DNA of 63,862 nucleotides from an uncultured Collinsella sp. (GCA_902493915.1 CABUQY010000001.1:1-63862); one strand, 5' to 3'. Counted from the stretch's first letter, positions 29,600 through 38,320 are shown. Numbers and translations: made by a program. Notes: generated by a model from the letters alone, not told the origin.

Positions 29600-30290
29600 C
29601 GAGCAGATGGTTGCTGCCGAGGGCCTAGGCTTTGTACCCTACACCCGTCCGACCGGCACCGATACGGCCGAGCCGCTTAAGATTGGCGTGCTTATCAGCG
29701 GTTCGGGTACCAACCTGCAGGCGCTGATCGACCTGATCGCCGCCGGCAAGCTCAACGCCTCGATTGAACTTGTGGTGTCGAGCCGTCCTTCGGCCAAGGG
29801 CCTGCAGCGTGCCGAGCGTGCGGGCATCCAGACACTCACGCTGTCCAAGGATGTCTATGCCGATCCCATCGCGGCTGACGAGATCATTGCGCATGAGCTG
29901 CTCGAGCGCGGCTGCGAATATGTGGTCATGGCCGGCTATATGCGCATGGTGCACACGCCGCTGCTGGCAGCGTTTCCCAATCGCGTGGTCAACCTGCATC
30001 CGGCATTGCTGCCGAGCTTTACCGGCGCCCATGCGATTGACGATGCGTTTGCTCGCGGCGTCAAGGTGACCGGCGTGACCGTGCACTTTGCCAACGAGAT
30101 TTACGACAACGGCCCCATCATCGCCCAGCGTGCACTGGCTGTCGAGGAGGGCTGGGACGTCGACACACTCGAGGAGCACATCCACGCGATCGAGCATGTG
30201 CTGTATCCCGAGGTCGTGCAAATGCTCGCCGACGGTCGCGTTCACGTGCTGGAGAGCGGCAAGGTCGCAATTGATGCGCCTCGCGGCTAG
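29589..30290 (+). CDS. purN: Phosphoribosylglycinamide formyltransferase
   Basis: A 233-residue formyl transferase using 10-formyltetrahydrofolate. It contains IGVLISGSGTNLQALID at residues 30-46, the catalytic NLHPALLPSF with its His, and the GVKVTGVTVHFANE segment. An N-terminal extension of about 28 residues precedes the fold. The ATG at 29589 lies within the last codons of purM. A terminator follows at 30319. Confidence 0.95.
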   Translation: MSANEQMVAAEGLGFVPYTRPTGTDTAEPLKIGVLISGSGTNLQALIDLIAAGKLNASIELVVSSRPSAKGLQRAERAGIQTLTLSKDVYADPIAADEIIAHELLERGCEYVVMAGYMRMVHTPLLAAFPNRVVNLHPALLPSFTGAHAIDDAFARGVKVTGVTVHFANEIYDNGPIIAQRALAVEEGWDVDTLEEHIHAIEHVLYPEVVQMLADGRVHVLESGKVAIDAPRG

Positions 30291-30318
30291 TGGCGCACAG
30301 TACAATTTAGCCGAGTAG

Positions 30319-30366
30319 TCAGGGTGGTCATTGGCGCCAAGGCGCACGTGGCCACCCTTTGTTTTG
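30319..30366 (+). terminator. Terminator of purF-purM-purN
   Basis: AGGGTGG pairs with CCACCCT, and inside it GGCGCC pairs with GGCGC around AA. TTTGTTTTG follows. Confidence 0.8.
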
Positions 30367-30368
30367 GG

Positions 30369-30424
30369 TAGTCACCTGCGACGTTCTTTAACGACTAGTC
30401 GTTTAAGAACGTCCCAGGTGACTA
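30369..30424. repeat. Hairpin-class element E4, 56-bp near-perfect palindrome
   Basis: The segment is an inverted repeat centred on ACTAGT at 30396, with two mismatches. Each half is again a small hairpin, TAGTC and GACTA around ACCTGGGACGTTCTTAAAC. It ends 19 bases before the PTS IIA start codon. Confidence 0.75.
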
Positions 30425-30442
30425 GATGAGAGAGGTGAGCGT

Positions 30443-30907
30443 ATGGCGGATAACGAAGCGCTGTTTACGCCTGAGTTGGTGTTTTTTGATTGGGAGTGTG
30501 CGACGCCGGATGAGGTGTTCGCGCGGCTTGAGGGCGAGCTTGCACCACATGGCTACATTGCATCCGGTTGGCTCGATGCCGTCCGCACGCGCGAGGATGC
30601 CTATCCCACGGGTCTCGCTATGCCGGCGGCAAACATTGCCATTCCGCATACCGATCCGGGGTTTGTGGCCAAGCCCTATATCGCGGTGGTGAAGCCCGCC
30701 GCGCCCGTGACATTTAACGCTATGGCTGGCATGGGCGCTCCGGTGCCGGCGCAGATCGTCATCAATCTGGGCATCGCCGAGCCGGGCGGCCAGGTCGAGG
30801 CCCTGCAGGCACTCATGAACATCTTTATGGGCGCCGATGCCGCAGCCGACGTGCTCGGCCAGACCACGCCCCAGGGCATGGTCGACGCCATCCGCCGCCA
30901 CTTCTAA
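30443..30907 (+). CDS. PTS EIIA component, fructose/galactitol type
   Basis: A 154-residue stand-alone EIIA domain. The phosphorylatable His69 lies in IAIPHTDPG, the family mark, followed by FVAKPYIAVV and a GxxxPAQIVINLGI strand. It would pass phosphate from HPr to an EIIB. No EIIB or EIIC gene is nearby, so it may serve a transporter encoded elsewhere or have a regulatory role. The ATG follows GAGAGGTGAGCGT. The gene lies between two hairpin-class elements (E4, E5). Confidence 0.82.
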   Translation: MADNEALFTPELVFFDWECATPDEVFARLEGELAPHGYIASGWLDAVRTREDAYPTGLAMPAANIAIPHTDPGFVAKPYIAVVKPAAPVTFNAMAGMGAPVPAQIVINLGIAEPGGQVEALQALMNIFMGADAAADVLGQTTPQGMVDAIRRHF

Positions 30908-30921
30908 GGTGGGGCTGAGTC

Positions 30922-31017
30922 GGCACTTGGGGACTGTCCCTAACTGCCGGCTGCCAGAGCTGTCCCCTTTGCACCAAAATGGTGCAGATTAATCTGTCCC
31001 CAATGCACCAAGCGTGC
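30922..31017. repeat. Hairpin-class element cluster E5
   Basis: On the minus strand three units follow one another: TTGGTGCA and TGCACCA around GGGGACAGATTAATC; a half unit TTGGTGCAAAGGGGACAG; and a third unit, GGCAGTTAGGGACAGTCCC. The cluster follows the PTS IIA stop codon by 15 bases. Confidence 0.7.
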
Positions 31018-31077
31018 CGCGGGGGCTGCGTTGTGACACAATGGCGTTTGTTCGATTCGTTATGCGAAAGGCCAACT

Positions 31078-32298
31078 ATGGCAAATAAGAAAAAGAACTC
31101 CGAGGCCGCGCCGACGCCCGAGCAGCAGGCCCGCGCTGCCTCCAGCTCTCGCAAGAAGCAGCGCAAGACGTACGTGTCTAAGACCGTCAAGATCGTTCTG
31201 GTGGTCATCGGCGTGCTGGCGATGCTGCTTTCCGTCTCGGCGATGGCGTGCTCCGGCCTTATGTCGCAGGCTGAGGACACCTCGGGCTACAAGCTGACCG
31301 GCGGTGTTGCTGCCACTATCAACGGCACCAACCTTACCGAGGACACCGTGACCAAGCAGATCATGAGCATGCGCACGTCCTACGGCTACACCAAGGATGA
31401 GGATTGGGCGCAGTATCTGGTTGACAACGACCTCACGCCCAAGAAGTACCGCAAGCAACTCATCGACTCCTACACGCAGCAGATTCTGCTTCAACAGGCA
31501 CAGAAGGAGAACGGCGTGACGGTGTCGGACGAGGAGGTCGAGAAGGCTTGGAAGGACGCGTGCAAGAGCGCGGGCGGAGCCAAGGCCTTTAAGAAGACCC
31601 TCAAGACCTACGGCTATACCGAGGACACCTACAAGGACTCGCTCAAGGAGAGTCTGGCGCAACAGAAACTCAAGGATGCCGTCGCGCCCACGAGCAAGCC
31701 CAAGGACAGCGAGATTGTCGATTACATCAACGAAAATCTGTCCAGCTACAACGACGCCCGCCGCTCGTCGAACATCCTGATCAAGGTTGATTCCGACGCT
31801 TCCGACGAGGACAAGGCTGCCGCCAAGGCCAAGGCGCAGGAGTGCCTGGACAAGATCAACTCCGGTGAGCTGAGCTTTGAGGACGCCGTTGAGCAGTACT
31901 CCGAGGACACCGGTTCCAAGGAGAAGAAGGGCGATGTGGGCTGGGATAAGCTCACCACCTTTGTCGACAGCTACCAGACGGCGCTCGAGGGACTCAACAA
32001 GGGCGACGTGAGCGAAGTCGTCGAGTCGACCTATGGCTACCACATCATCAAGTGCACCGACTACTTCCATGTCGATAATCAGGTTGATGACATCAACCAG
32101 GTGCCCAAGGACATCAAAAAGTACGTCTCCAACGTGGTGAAGACGCAAGCGGCCAGCACCGCGTACAGCGAGTGGCTGGAGCAGTACAAGAAGGATGCCG
32201 ACATCACCGTCAACCCCATGCCCAAAGACGTACCCTATAACGTGAGTCTGAAGGGTGTCACCAAGAGTTCGACCGACGATTCGTCGACGACTGAGTAA
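31078..32298 (+). CDS. PpiC/PrsA-type peptidyl-prolyl isomerase, membrane-anchored
   Basis: A 406-residue secreted foldase. A basic N-terminus and a hydrophobic segment (about 35-60, ending in MACSG) serve as signal anchor or lipoprotein signal; the lipobox is not canonical. A SurA-N-like helical chaperone domain (about 75-210) is followed by a parvulin rotamase domain (about 225-345) with SNILIKVDSDA, FEDAVEQYSED and the GYHIIKCTD ending. It would help proteins fold outside the membrane. The ATG at 31078 follows GAAAGG; an in-frame start 99 bases upstream is inside the repeat cluster. The YqeY gene follows 54 bases later. Confidence 0.88.
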   Translation: MANKKKNSEAAPTPEQQARAASSSRKKQRKTYVSKTVKIVLVVIGVLAMLLSVSAMACSGLMSQAEDTSGYKLTGGVAATINGTNLTEDTVTKQIMSMRTSYGYTKDEDWAQYLVDNDLTPKKYRKQLIDSYTQQILLQQAQKENGVTVSDEEVEKAWKDACKSAGGAKAFKKTLKTYGYTEDTYKDSLKESLAQQKLKDAVAPTSKPKDSEIVDYINENLSSYNDARRSSNILIKVDSDASDEDKAAAKAKAQECLDKINSGELSFEDAVEQYSEDTGSKEKKGDVGWDKLTTFVDSYQTALEGLNKGDVSEVVESTYGYHIIKCTDYFHVDNQVDDINQVPKDIKKYVSNVVKTQAASTAYSEWLEQYKKDADITVNPMPKDVPYNVSLKGVTKSSTDDSSTTE

Positions 32299-32352
32299 TC
32301 ATGGGGCGGTGCTCGCGCGAGTGCCGCCCACACTATTGAGGAGGATTTGCAG

Positions 32353-32796
32353 ATGACCAACGAAGAGCTGCAGAAGGAAATGATTGCGGCCATGAAGGCC
32401 AAGGACAAGGTTCGCCTGTCCATCATTCGCCAGGTTAAGGCCGAGGTGAAGAATATCGAGGTCAATGAGCGCCGCGATGTGACCGAGGAAGACGTCAACA
32501 GCATGATCAAGCGTCTGATCAAGCAGACGAGCGAGACGCTGGAGATGTCCATCAAGGCCGGCACCGACCAGGAGCGTACCGACAACCTGACCGAGCAGGT
32601 CAAGATTCTGGAGAGCCTGCTGCCCGCGCAGGTTTCGGGCGAGGAGCTCGAGGCCCTGATCGAGCAGGTTATCGCCGAGCTGGGCGCCACGTCCAAGAAG
32701 CAGATGGGCCAGGTTATGGGCGCACTCGGCAAGGCCACCGGTGGCAACTTCGATAAGCCGGCCGCGGCAAAGATCGTCGGAGCCAAACTCGCGTAG
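32353..32796 (+). CDS. GatB/YqeY domain protein
   Basis: A 147-residue all-helical protein of the YqeY family, related to the tail domain of GatB, which binds tRNA. The typical SIIRQVKAEVKNIEVNERRD and the GxxxKKQMGQVMGAL segment are present. Its role in bacteria is not settled. The ATG at 32353 is chosen because GAGGAGGA lies eight bases upstream; a TTG two codons earlier is possible. Confidence 0.88.
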   Translation: MTNEELQKEMIAAMKAKDKVRLSIIRQVKAEVKNIEVNERRDVTEEDVNSMIKRLIKQTSETLEMSIKAGTDQERTDNLTEQVKILESLLPAQVSGEELEALIEQVIAELGATSKKQMGQVMGALGKATGGNFDKPAAAKIVGAKLA

Positions 32797-32824
32797 GGGC
32801 CGAGCAGTACATAGTTGATGTTTA

Positions 32825-32859
32825 GGGGGGCGTGGCCGTCATGGTCGCGCCCCTTTTTG
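32825..32859 (+). terminator. Terminator after yqeY
   Basis: GGGGCGTGGCC and GGTCGCGCCCC form a stem with G-U pairs around GTCAT, followed by TTTTT. Confidence 0.8.
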
Positions 32860-32870
32860 CTGGGCTGGGC

Positions 32871-32975
32871 ACTCATTGGGGACAGGCTTAAATGAGTGCC
32901 CGGGCTACGCTCATTGGGGACGGGCTTAAATGAGTGCCCAATGAGCAGGTACTCATTTAAGTCTGTCCCCAATGA
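32871..32975. repeat. Hairpin-class element cluster E6 (two direct, one inverted copy)
   Basis: Copy A (32871-32900) and copy B (32910-32939) are near-identical direct repeats: CACTCATT and AAATGAGTG arms around GGGGACAGGCTT. Copy C (32950-32975) is the same sequence inverted. The block lies between the yqeY terminator and the amino acid transporter. Confidence 0.8.
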
Positions 32976-33082
32976 CTAGGTGGAAGGTTGCGGGTTCTTT
33001 ACGGGAATGTAGTGTGGGCTGCGGAAACGTGATTCTTTCCGTACAATAGTTCAACTCGTGTAAACGCAGGGAAGGGACATTC

Positions 33083-33814
33083 ATGGCAGACATGATCGAG
33101 ATCAAGCATCTCAACAAGTACTTTGGCGACCTGCATGTGCTCAAAGATATCAACCTCACCGTCAAACGCGGCGAGAAGCTCGTAATGATCGGGCCTTCCG
33201 GCTCGGGTAAATCGACGCTCATCCGTTGCGTCGATTATCTGGAGGAGCCCACGTCGGGCGAGGTTGTCATCGACGGTACGCCGCTCACCAAAAAGAATCA
33301 CCTGGAGATGGCTCGCAAGTATAGTTCCATGGTGTTTCAGCAGTTCAACCTGTATCCCAACATGACGGTGCTGGGCAACCTGACGCTCGCGCCCATCAAA
33401 CTGCAAAAGAAGAGCAAGGAGGAGGCGACCGAGATCGCCATCGCTGCGCTCAAGCGCGTCGGCATGGCACATAAGGCCGGCGAGTATCCGCAGAATCTCT
33501 CGGGTGGTCAGCAGCAGCGCATCGCCATCGCCCGTGCCCTGTGCACCAAGCAGCCTATCATCCTGTTTGACGAGCCGACCTCGGCACTCGACCCCGAGAT
33601 GGTCCAGGAAGTCCTGGACGTTATGATTGAGCTCGCGCAGGAGGACATCACCATGATCTGCGTGACGCACGAGATGGGCTTTGCGCGCCAGGTGGCCGAC
33701 CGCGTCATCTTTATGGAGGACGGCCGCATCCTGGAGGAGGGCACGCCCGAGCATTTCTTCGATAACCCCGAGAACCCGCGTTGCCGCGAGTTCCTGTCCA
33801 AGATTCTGCACTAG
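33083..33814 (+). CDS. Polar amino acid ABC transporter ATPase
   Basis: A 243-residue GlnQ/HisP-type ATPase. Walker A is GPSGSGKST, the Q-loop FQQFNLYPNMTVLGN, the signature LSGGQQQRIAIARAL, the Walker B LFDEPTSALDPE, and the switch His VTHEMGFA. It drives import with the two permeases encoded downstream. FNLYPNMT is typical of the polar amino acid family. It is the first of four genes (ATPase, binding protein, two permeases) with short gaps. Confidence 0.94.
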   Translation: MADMIEIKHLNKYFGDLHVLKDINLTVKRGEKLVMIGPSGSGKSTLIRCVDYLEEPTSGEVVIDGTPLTKKNHLEMARKYSSMVFQQFNLYPNMTVLGNLTLAPIKLQKKSKEEATEIAIAALKRVGMAHKAGEYPQNLSGGQQQRIAIARALCTKQPIILFDEPTSALDPEMVQEVLDVMIELAQEDITMICVTHEMGFARQVADRVIFMEDGRILEEGTPEHFFDNPENPRCREFLSKILH

Positions 33815-33822
33815 GCGCGGTG

Positions 33823-34698
33823 ATGGACATGACGGATATGACGAGGGCGGCCGTGTCGCGCCGTCACTTTTTGCAGCTGGCGGGCGCCGGTATGCTTACG
33901 CTGACGGGGGCCGCGCTTACCGGTTGCGGCAACTCCACCAGCGGCGAGGGCTCCGACAAGGGGTCCAAGCTTGCGGCCATTAAGTCGCGCGGCCATCTGA
34001 ATGCCGGCGTTAAGAAGGATGTTCCCGGCTATGGCTATTACGACACCGCCAAGGGCCGCTTTGAGGGCATGGAAGTCGATTTGTGCTATCAGATCGCCGC
34101 TGCTGTCTTTGACGTGAGCTACAAGGAGGCCCGCGCCCAGGAGCTTGTCGAGTTTACCGACGTAACGCCCAAGACGCGCGGCCCGCTGATCGATAACGGC
34201 CAGCTTGACGTGGTCGCGGCGACCTACACCATCACCGACGAGCGCAAGAAGAGCTGGGATTTCTCGACGCCGTACCGCACCGACTACGTGGGACTCATGG
34301 TTAAGAAGCGTTCGGGCTTTACCTCGATTGAGGACCTGGACGGCAAGGTCATTGGCGTGAGCCAGGGTGCCACCACGCAGAGCCTGATCGAGCAGATGAT
34401 CAAGGACAACGGCTTTAGCTGCGAGCCCGAGTTTAGGGCCTTTAGTGGCTACCCCATCATCAAGAGTTCGCTCGATGCCGGCAATATCGACGTCTTTGCC
34501 ATGGACCGCTCCACGCTGGCCGGTTACATGAACGAGACCGTTGAGCTGCTGCAGCCCGAGGTCAAGTTTGGCGAGCAGGGCTACGGCGTGGCGACCAAGA
34601 AGAGCTGCGACCTTTCGGCCGTGGTCGATCAGGTGATTTGCGATCGCCTGGCCGATGGCTGGCTCGACCAAGAGGTCAAGACCTGGGGTCTTGTATAG
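33823..34698 (+). CDS. Amino acid-binding lipoprotein with Tat-like signal
   Basis: A 291-residue SBP family 3 protein. The signal reads SRRHFLQLAGAG, then a hydrophobic run and a lipobox ending LTGC, so Cys about 32 would be lipidated. SRRxFL matches the twin-arginine export consensus. The mature part has the two-lobed fold with GMEVDLCYQIA, DVVAATYTIT and the GxTTQSLIEQ segment. It captures a polar amino acid, most likely glutamine, glutamate or aspartate; the exact ligand is not readable. The gene starts eight bases after the ATPase stop. Confidence 0.9.
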   Translation: MDMTDMTRAAVSRRHFLQLAGAGMLTLTGAALTGCGNSTSGEGSDKGSKLAAIKSRGHLNAGVKKDVPGYGYYDTAKGRFEGMEVDLCYQIAAAVFDVSYKEARAQELVEFTDVTPKTRGPLIDNGQLDVVAATYTITDERKKSWDFSTPYRTDYVGLMVKKRSGFTSIEDLDGKVIGVSQGATTQSLIEQMIKDNGFSCEPEFRAFSGYPIIKSSLDAGNIDVFAMDRSTLAGYMNETVELLQPEVKFGEQGYGVATKKSCDLSAVVDQVICDRLADGWLDQEVKTWGLV

Positions 34699-34723
34699 GC
34701 GCATCGTCCAAGGAAGGAATCAA

Positions 34724-35470
34724 ATGCTCGAAGGATTATTTGACGCCGACCGTTGGTCGACGACATTTCAAAATATGGGACCCTTCTGGGAGGGCTTTGG
34801 CGTGACGCTGCAAGTGGTCGTTGCCGGTCTACTGCTGTCGCTGGTACTGGGCACGCTGCTGGGCGTGTTCTCTACCACTCGCTCGCGCGTGCTGCGCGCC
34901 ATAAGCCGCGTGTACGTGGAGTTTTACCAGAACACCCCGTTGCCCGTGCAGGTGCTCTTTATGTACATGGCCGGTCCGCAGTTTTTGCAGGCCATAACCG
35001 GTGCCGATCAGCCGGTGCGCATCGCGCCGTTCGTGCTGGGCTTCTTGGGTGTGGGCCTGTATCACGCGGCCTACATTTCGGAGGTCATCCGCACTGGTAT
35101 CGAGGCGGTTCCGCGCGGTCAGATGGAGGCGGCCCAGAGCCAGGGCTTCACCCGTGCGCAGGCGTACTGGTACATCGTGCTGCCCCAGACATTCAAGATC
35201 ATTCTGCCGCCGCTGTGTAACCAGGCACTCAACCTGGTCAAGAACACGTCGGTGCTGGCGCTTGTGGCCGGCGGCGACCTTATGTACCGTTCCGACAACT
35301 TTGTGAGTCTGTACGGTTACCTGCAGGGATACATCGTCTGCTGCCTTATGTACTTCATCATCTGCTTTCCGCTCGCCATGCTGGTGCAGTGGCTCGAGCG
35401 CCGCTCCAAGGAGCGTCCGCGCGGCGTGAGCCTGGCCGAGCTGGGGCCCGACAACGTAGAGGAGGCCTAG
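34724..35470 (+). CDS. Amino acid ABC transporter permease 1
   Basis: A 248-residue HisM/GlnP-type permease with five or so membrane helices. VEFYQNTPLPVQVLFMYM and the EAA loop (GIEAVPRGQMEAAQSQGFTRAQAYWYIVLPQ, shown by GQMEAAQSQGF) contact the ATPase. LPPLCNQALNLVKNTSVLA is also typical. The ATG at 34724 follows AGGAAGG; the in-frame ATG at 34655 lies inside the binding protein gene. The second permease starts three bases after. Confidence 0.92.
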   Translation: MLEGLFDADRWSTTFQNMGPFWEGFGVTLQVVVAGLLLSLVLGTLLGVFSTTRSRVLRAISRVYVEFYQNTPLPVQVLFMYMAGPQFLQAITGADQPVRIAPFVLGFLGVGLYHAAYISEVIRTGIEAVPRGQMEAAQSQGFTRAQAYWYIVLPQTFKIILPPLCNQALNLVKNTSVLALVAGGDLMYRSDNFVSLYGYLQGYIVCCLMYFIICFPLAMLVQWLERRSKERPRGVSLAELGPDNVEEA

Positions 35471-35473
35471 CGC

Positions 35474-36112
35474 ATGGAAATCTTCAACGCGACCAACCTG
35501 CTCTACATTTGGGGCGGCTTTGTTAAGACAATCGAGATCTCGGCGCTGTCGATCTTTTTCTCGCTCATCTTTGGCACGGTGCTGGCGCTCGTTAAGAGCT
35601 ATGCGCCCCGCCCGTTCCGTATTTTGGTGAGCGCCTATATCGAACTGTTCCGTTGCACGCCAAACCTGCTGTGGATCCTGTTTATCTACTTTACGGTGCA
35701 GGGTTTGGACATTGTGATTTCGACCATCGCCTTTACGCTGTTTACCAGCGCTGTTATGGCCGAGATTGTGCGCGGCGGCCTCAACTCGATTCCGCGCGGC
35801 CAGTTTGAGGCAGCGCAGAGCCAGGGCTTCGGCTTCTTTGCCACCATGCGCTACATCATTTTGCCGCAGACGTTTAAGACGATCATTCCGGCGCTGTTTA
35901 GCCAGTGCACGACCGTCATTAAGGACAGCTCGTATCTTTCGGGCATTAACGTGGCCGAGCTCATGTACACGGCAAACGTGGTGATGGCCCACGCGATCGA
36001 CCTGTCGCAGGTGCTTATGCTCTACGGCCTGGTGTTTGCGATGTACTTTGTGCTCAACTTTGGTATCTCGCTGCTGGTTCGCGCATATCAACGTCGTATC
36101 GTGGCAGCGTAG
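35474..36112 (+). CDS. Amino acid ABC transporter permease 2
   Basis: A 212-residue permease paralogous to permease 1. It has ELFRCTPNLLWILFIYF, the EAA loop with GQFEAAQSQGF, and LPQTFKTIIPALFSQCTTVIKDSSYLS. The two probably form a heterodimeric channel. A perfect hairpin (E7) begins one base after its stop codon. Confidence 0.92.
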   Translation: MEIFNATNLLYIWGGFVKTIEISALSIFFSLIFGTVLALVKSYAPRPFRILVSAYIELFRCTPNLLWILFIYFTVQGLDIVISTIAFTLFTSAVMAEIVRGGLNSIPRGQFEAAQSQGFGFFATMRYIILPQTFKTIIPALFSQCTTVIKDSSYLSGINVAELMYTANVVMAHAIDLSQVLMLYGLVFAMYFVLNFGISLLVRAYQRRIVAA

Positions 36113-36113
36113 A

Positions 36114-36144
36114 ATGTGACAAAGGGACTGTCCCTTTGTCACAT
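36114..36144. repeat. Hairpin-class element E7, perfect palindrome
   Basis: ATGTGACAAA and TTTGTCACAT flank the self-complementary core GGGACTGTCCC. It begins after the permease stop and ends 16 bases before the next start codon, overlapping the leader of the kinase-like gene. Confidence 0.8.
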
Positions 36145-36160
36145 AGAGAAAGGAATCGCG

Positions 36161-36784
36161 ATGAGCGATCTGGAGAATAAGAAGAATCCTGTGGTCATTA
36201 CCATCGCGCGCGACTTTGGCGCCGAGGGCCACGAGATTGGCCGCATGCTTGCCGACGAGTTGGGGATTCCGCTGTACGATAACGAGCTGCTGGTACGTGC
36301 GTCGCTGCGCGCGGGCGAGTCGCTCGATAAGATGGCCGCCTATGATGAGCGTCTGGCCGTGGAGAACATGGCGTTTCTGCCCGACCGCTACGATGCGCGT
36401 TCGTACTCGGATAAGTTGTTCCAAAAGATGAGCCAGGTGATTTTGGATCTGGGCGAGACCGAGAGCTGCATTATCGAAGGCCGTCTGTCCGATTACCTGC
36501 TGCGCAACAACCCCAGCCACATTGCCGTGTTGGTGACCGCTCCCTTTGAGGACCGCGTCGAGATCGTGCGCAAGAAGCGTGGTCTTAACAAGAAGAAGGG
36601 CGCCAAGCTGGTCAAGCAGCAGCAGAAGGCGCGCGAGGCGTTCTACAAGCGCTACAGCGCCGGCAAGTGGAAGATGACGAGCGGTAAGGACATCGTCGTC
36701 AACCGCGCCAAGCTGGGCCGCGAAGGCTGCAAGGACGTCATCGCCGCTGCCTACCGCTACAAAGTGGCGCAGCTCGAAGACTAG
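36161..36784 (+). CDS. Cytidylate kinase-like family protein
   Basis: A 207-residue protein of the cytidylate-kinase-2 group. The start PVVITIARDFGAEGHEIGRMLADELGIPLYDNELL matches the family pattern (ItIsRxxGSxGxxIgxxLAexLgixxyDxel), with no classical GKS/T P-loop; RKKRGL and an EGRLSDYLL segment follow. The substrate is not known; the true CMP kinase of the cell is likely elsewhere. ATG at 36161 follows AGAAAGGAATCGCG. The in-frame ATG at 36116 falls inside element E7. Confidence 0.75.
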   Translation: MSDLENKKNPVVITIARDFGAEGHEIGRMLADELGIPLYDNELLVRASLRAGESLDKMAAYDERLAVENMAFLPDRYDARSYSDKLFQKMSQVILDLGETESCIIEGRLSDYLLRNNPSHIAVLVTAPFEDRVEIVRKKRGLNKKKGAKLVKQQQKAREAFYKRYSAGKWKMTSGKDIVVNRAKLGREGCKDVIAAAYRYKVAQLED

Positions 36785-36785
36785 C

Positions 36786-36832
36786 CGACCAAAACCACCG
36801 CAAGGGGGACAGGCACCTTTGTGGTGGTCGGT
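36786..36832. repeat. Hairpin-class element E8
   Basis: ACCACCGCAA (36794-36803) pairs with TTTGTGGTGGT (36818-36828) around GGGGGACAGGCACC, and GACC/GGTC extend the outer stem. It starts two bases after the kinase-like gene. Confidence 0.75.
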
Positions 36833-36844
36833 CGACTGGCATAG

Positions 36845-36883
36845 AAAAAGTCCCCGCCGGGCGTGTGCTCGACGGGGACTTTG
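36845..36883. terminator. Bidirectional terminator between convergent genes
   Basis: AAAAAGTCCCCGNCG pairs with CGNCGGGGACTTT. It serves the kinase-like gene and nfnB. Confidence 0.85.
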
Positions 36884-36910
36884 CCGTTTGATGGCTAACG
36901 CTGAGGGTGA

Positions 36911-38320
36911 CTACTCGCCCAGCAGGCTCTTGGTGATGGAAGCGGCGGCCTTCTTGCCGGCGCCCATCGCCAGAATGACCGTAGCGGCACCGGTGACGAT
37001 GTCGCCGCCAGCCCAGATGCGGGGATCGGTGGTCTGGCCGGTCTCCTCGTCGGCGATGATGTAGCCCCACTTGTTGAGCTCCATCTTGCCGCCGATCTTC
37101 TTTGCGAAGGGGTTGGCGTTGGTGCCGATAGCCGAGATTGCGACGTCGCAGGGGATCTCCTCGATGGCGCCCTCGATGGGCACCGGGCGACGACGGCCGG
37201 ACTCGTCGGGCTCGCCGAGCTCCATCTTCTGGACCTTGACGGCGCACACGGAGCCGTCCTCGCCAGCGACAAACTCGAGCGGGGAGACGAGCGGCAGAAC
37301 CTCGACGCCCTCGGCCTTGGCATGGTGCAGCTCGGCGCGACGGCAGGGCATCTCGTCCTCGGTACGACGATAGGCGATGATGGCGTGCTCGGCGCCCAGG
37401 CGCTTGGCGGTACGGACGGCGTCCATAGCCACGTTGCCGCCACCAAAGACGACGACGTTCTTGCCGTGCTTGGTGGGGGTGTCGTACTCGGGGAACTTGT
37501 TGGCCTTCATCAGGTTCACGCGGGTGAGGTACTCGTTTGCGAAGAAGACGTTGGGCAGGTTCTCGCCGGGGACGTTGAGGAACTTGGGCAGGCCAGCGCC
37601 GGTCGCCACGTAGATGGCGTCGAAGCCCTGCTCGAACAGCTCCTCGGCCGTGGCCATGTTGCCCACGACGGAGTTGTACTCAAACTTGACGCCCATGTCC
37701 TTCAGGCCGTCGATCTCGCGCTTGACGACTGCCTTGGGCAGACGGAACTCGGGGATGCCGTAGACCAGCACGCCGCCGCCGGTGAAGAAAGCTTCGAAGA
37801 CGGTGACGTCAAAGCCGTTGCGGGCGAGCTCGCCGGCGCAGGTGATGCCGGACGGGCCGGAGCCGACGACGGCGACCTTCTTGCCGTTCTTGGGGGCCAT
37901 CTTGGGCGTGGAGGCGAGCTCGGGGCGGTCACCCAGGAAGCGCTCGAGCTGGCCGATGGCCACGGGCTCGGATTTCTTACCACGGATGCACTTGCCCTCG
38001 CACTGGTTCTCCTGCGGGCAGACACGGCCGCAGATGGCGGGAAGCATGGAGTCCTCGCGGATGGTATCGAGGGCGCCGCCGAAGTCCTTCGCGCGGATCT
38101 GCTCGATAAAGTGGGGGATGTTGATGTTGACGGGGCAGCCCTCGACACAGAACGGCTTCTTGCAGTTGAGGCAGCGCTCGGCCTCGGCCAGCGCCATCTC
38201 CTCGGTGAAGCCCTTGTCGACGGGGCGGAAGTCGCAGGCGCGCTCGGCAGCCGGCTCCTCGTTATCGGGGGTGCGGGGCGACTTCATATCGGCAACGAAA
38301 CGACCGTTAACTAGTGGCAT
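36911..38320 (-). CDS. nfnB: NfnB-like NADPH-binding flavoprotein, GltD family
   Basis: A 469-residue flavoprotein. The N-terminal Fe-S region has CLNCKKPFCVEGCPVN and CGRVCPQENQCEG. FAD- and NADPH-binding Rossmann domains follow, with VAVVGSGPSGITCAGEL and FGGGNVAMDAV. The length and the overlap of ten bases with an FAD/NAD subunit gene upstream match NfnAB (NADH-dependent reduced ferredoxin:NADP oxidoreductase), which splits electrons from two NADPH to ferredoxin and NAD. SudAB sulfide dehydrogenase is the close alternative. A glutamate synthase large subunit is not present here, so GltD is less likely. Confidence 0.85.
   Translation of the reverse strand: MPLVNGRFVADMKSPRTPDNEEPAAERACDFRPVDKGFTEEMALAEAERCLNCKKPFCVEGCPVNINIPHFIEQIRAKDFGGALDTIREDSMLPAICGRVCPQENQCEGKCIRGKKSEPVAIGQLERFLGDRPELASTPKMAPKNGKKVAVVGSGPSGITCAGELARNGFDVTVFEAFFTGGGVLVYGIPEFRLPKAVVKREIDGLKDMGVKFEYNSVVGNMATAEELFEQGFDAIYVATGAGLPKFLNVPGENLPNVFFANEYLTRVNLMKANKFPEYDTPTKHGKNVVVFGGGNVAMDAVRTAKRLGAEHAIIAYRRTEDEMPCRRAELHHAKAEGVEVLPLVSPLEFVAGEDGSVCAVKVQKMELGEPDESGRRRPVPIEGAIEEIPCDVAISAIGTNANPFAKKIGGKMELNKWGYIIADEETGQTTDPRIWAGGDIVTGAATVILAMGAGKKAAASITKSLLGE

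Noticed and set aside
36911..38320. Glutamate synthase small subunit (gltD).
   Set aside because: No large subunit nearby and an overlapping PyrK-like gene point to NfnAB or SudAB.
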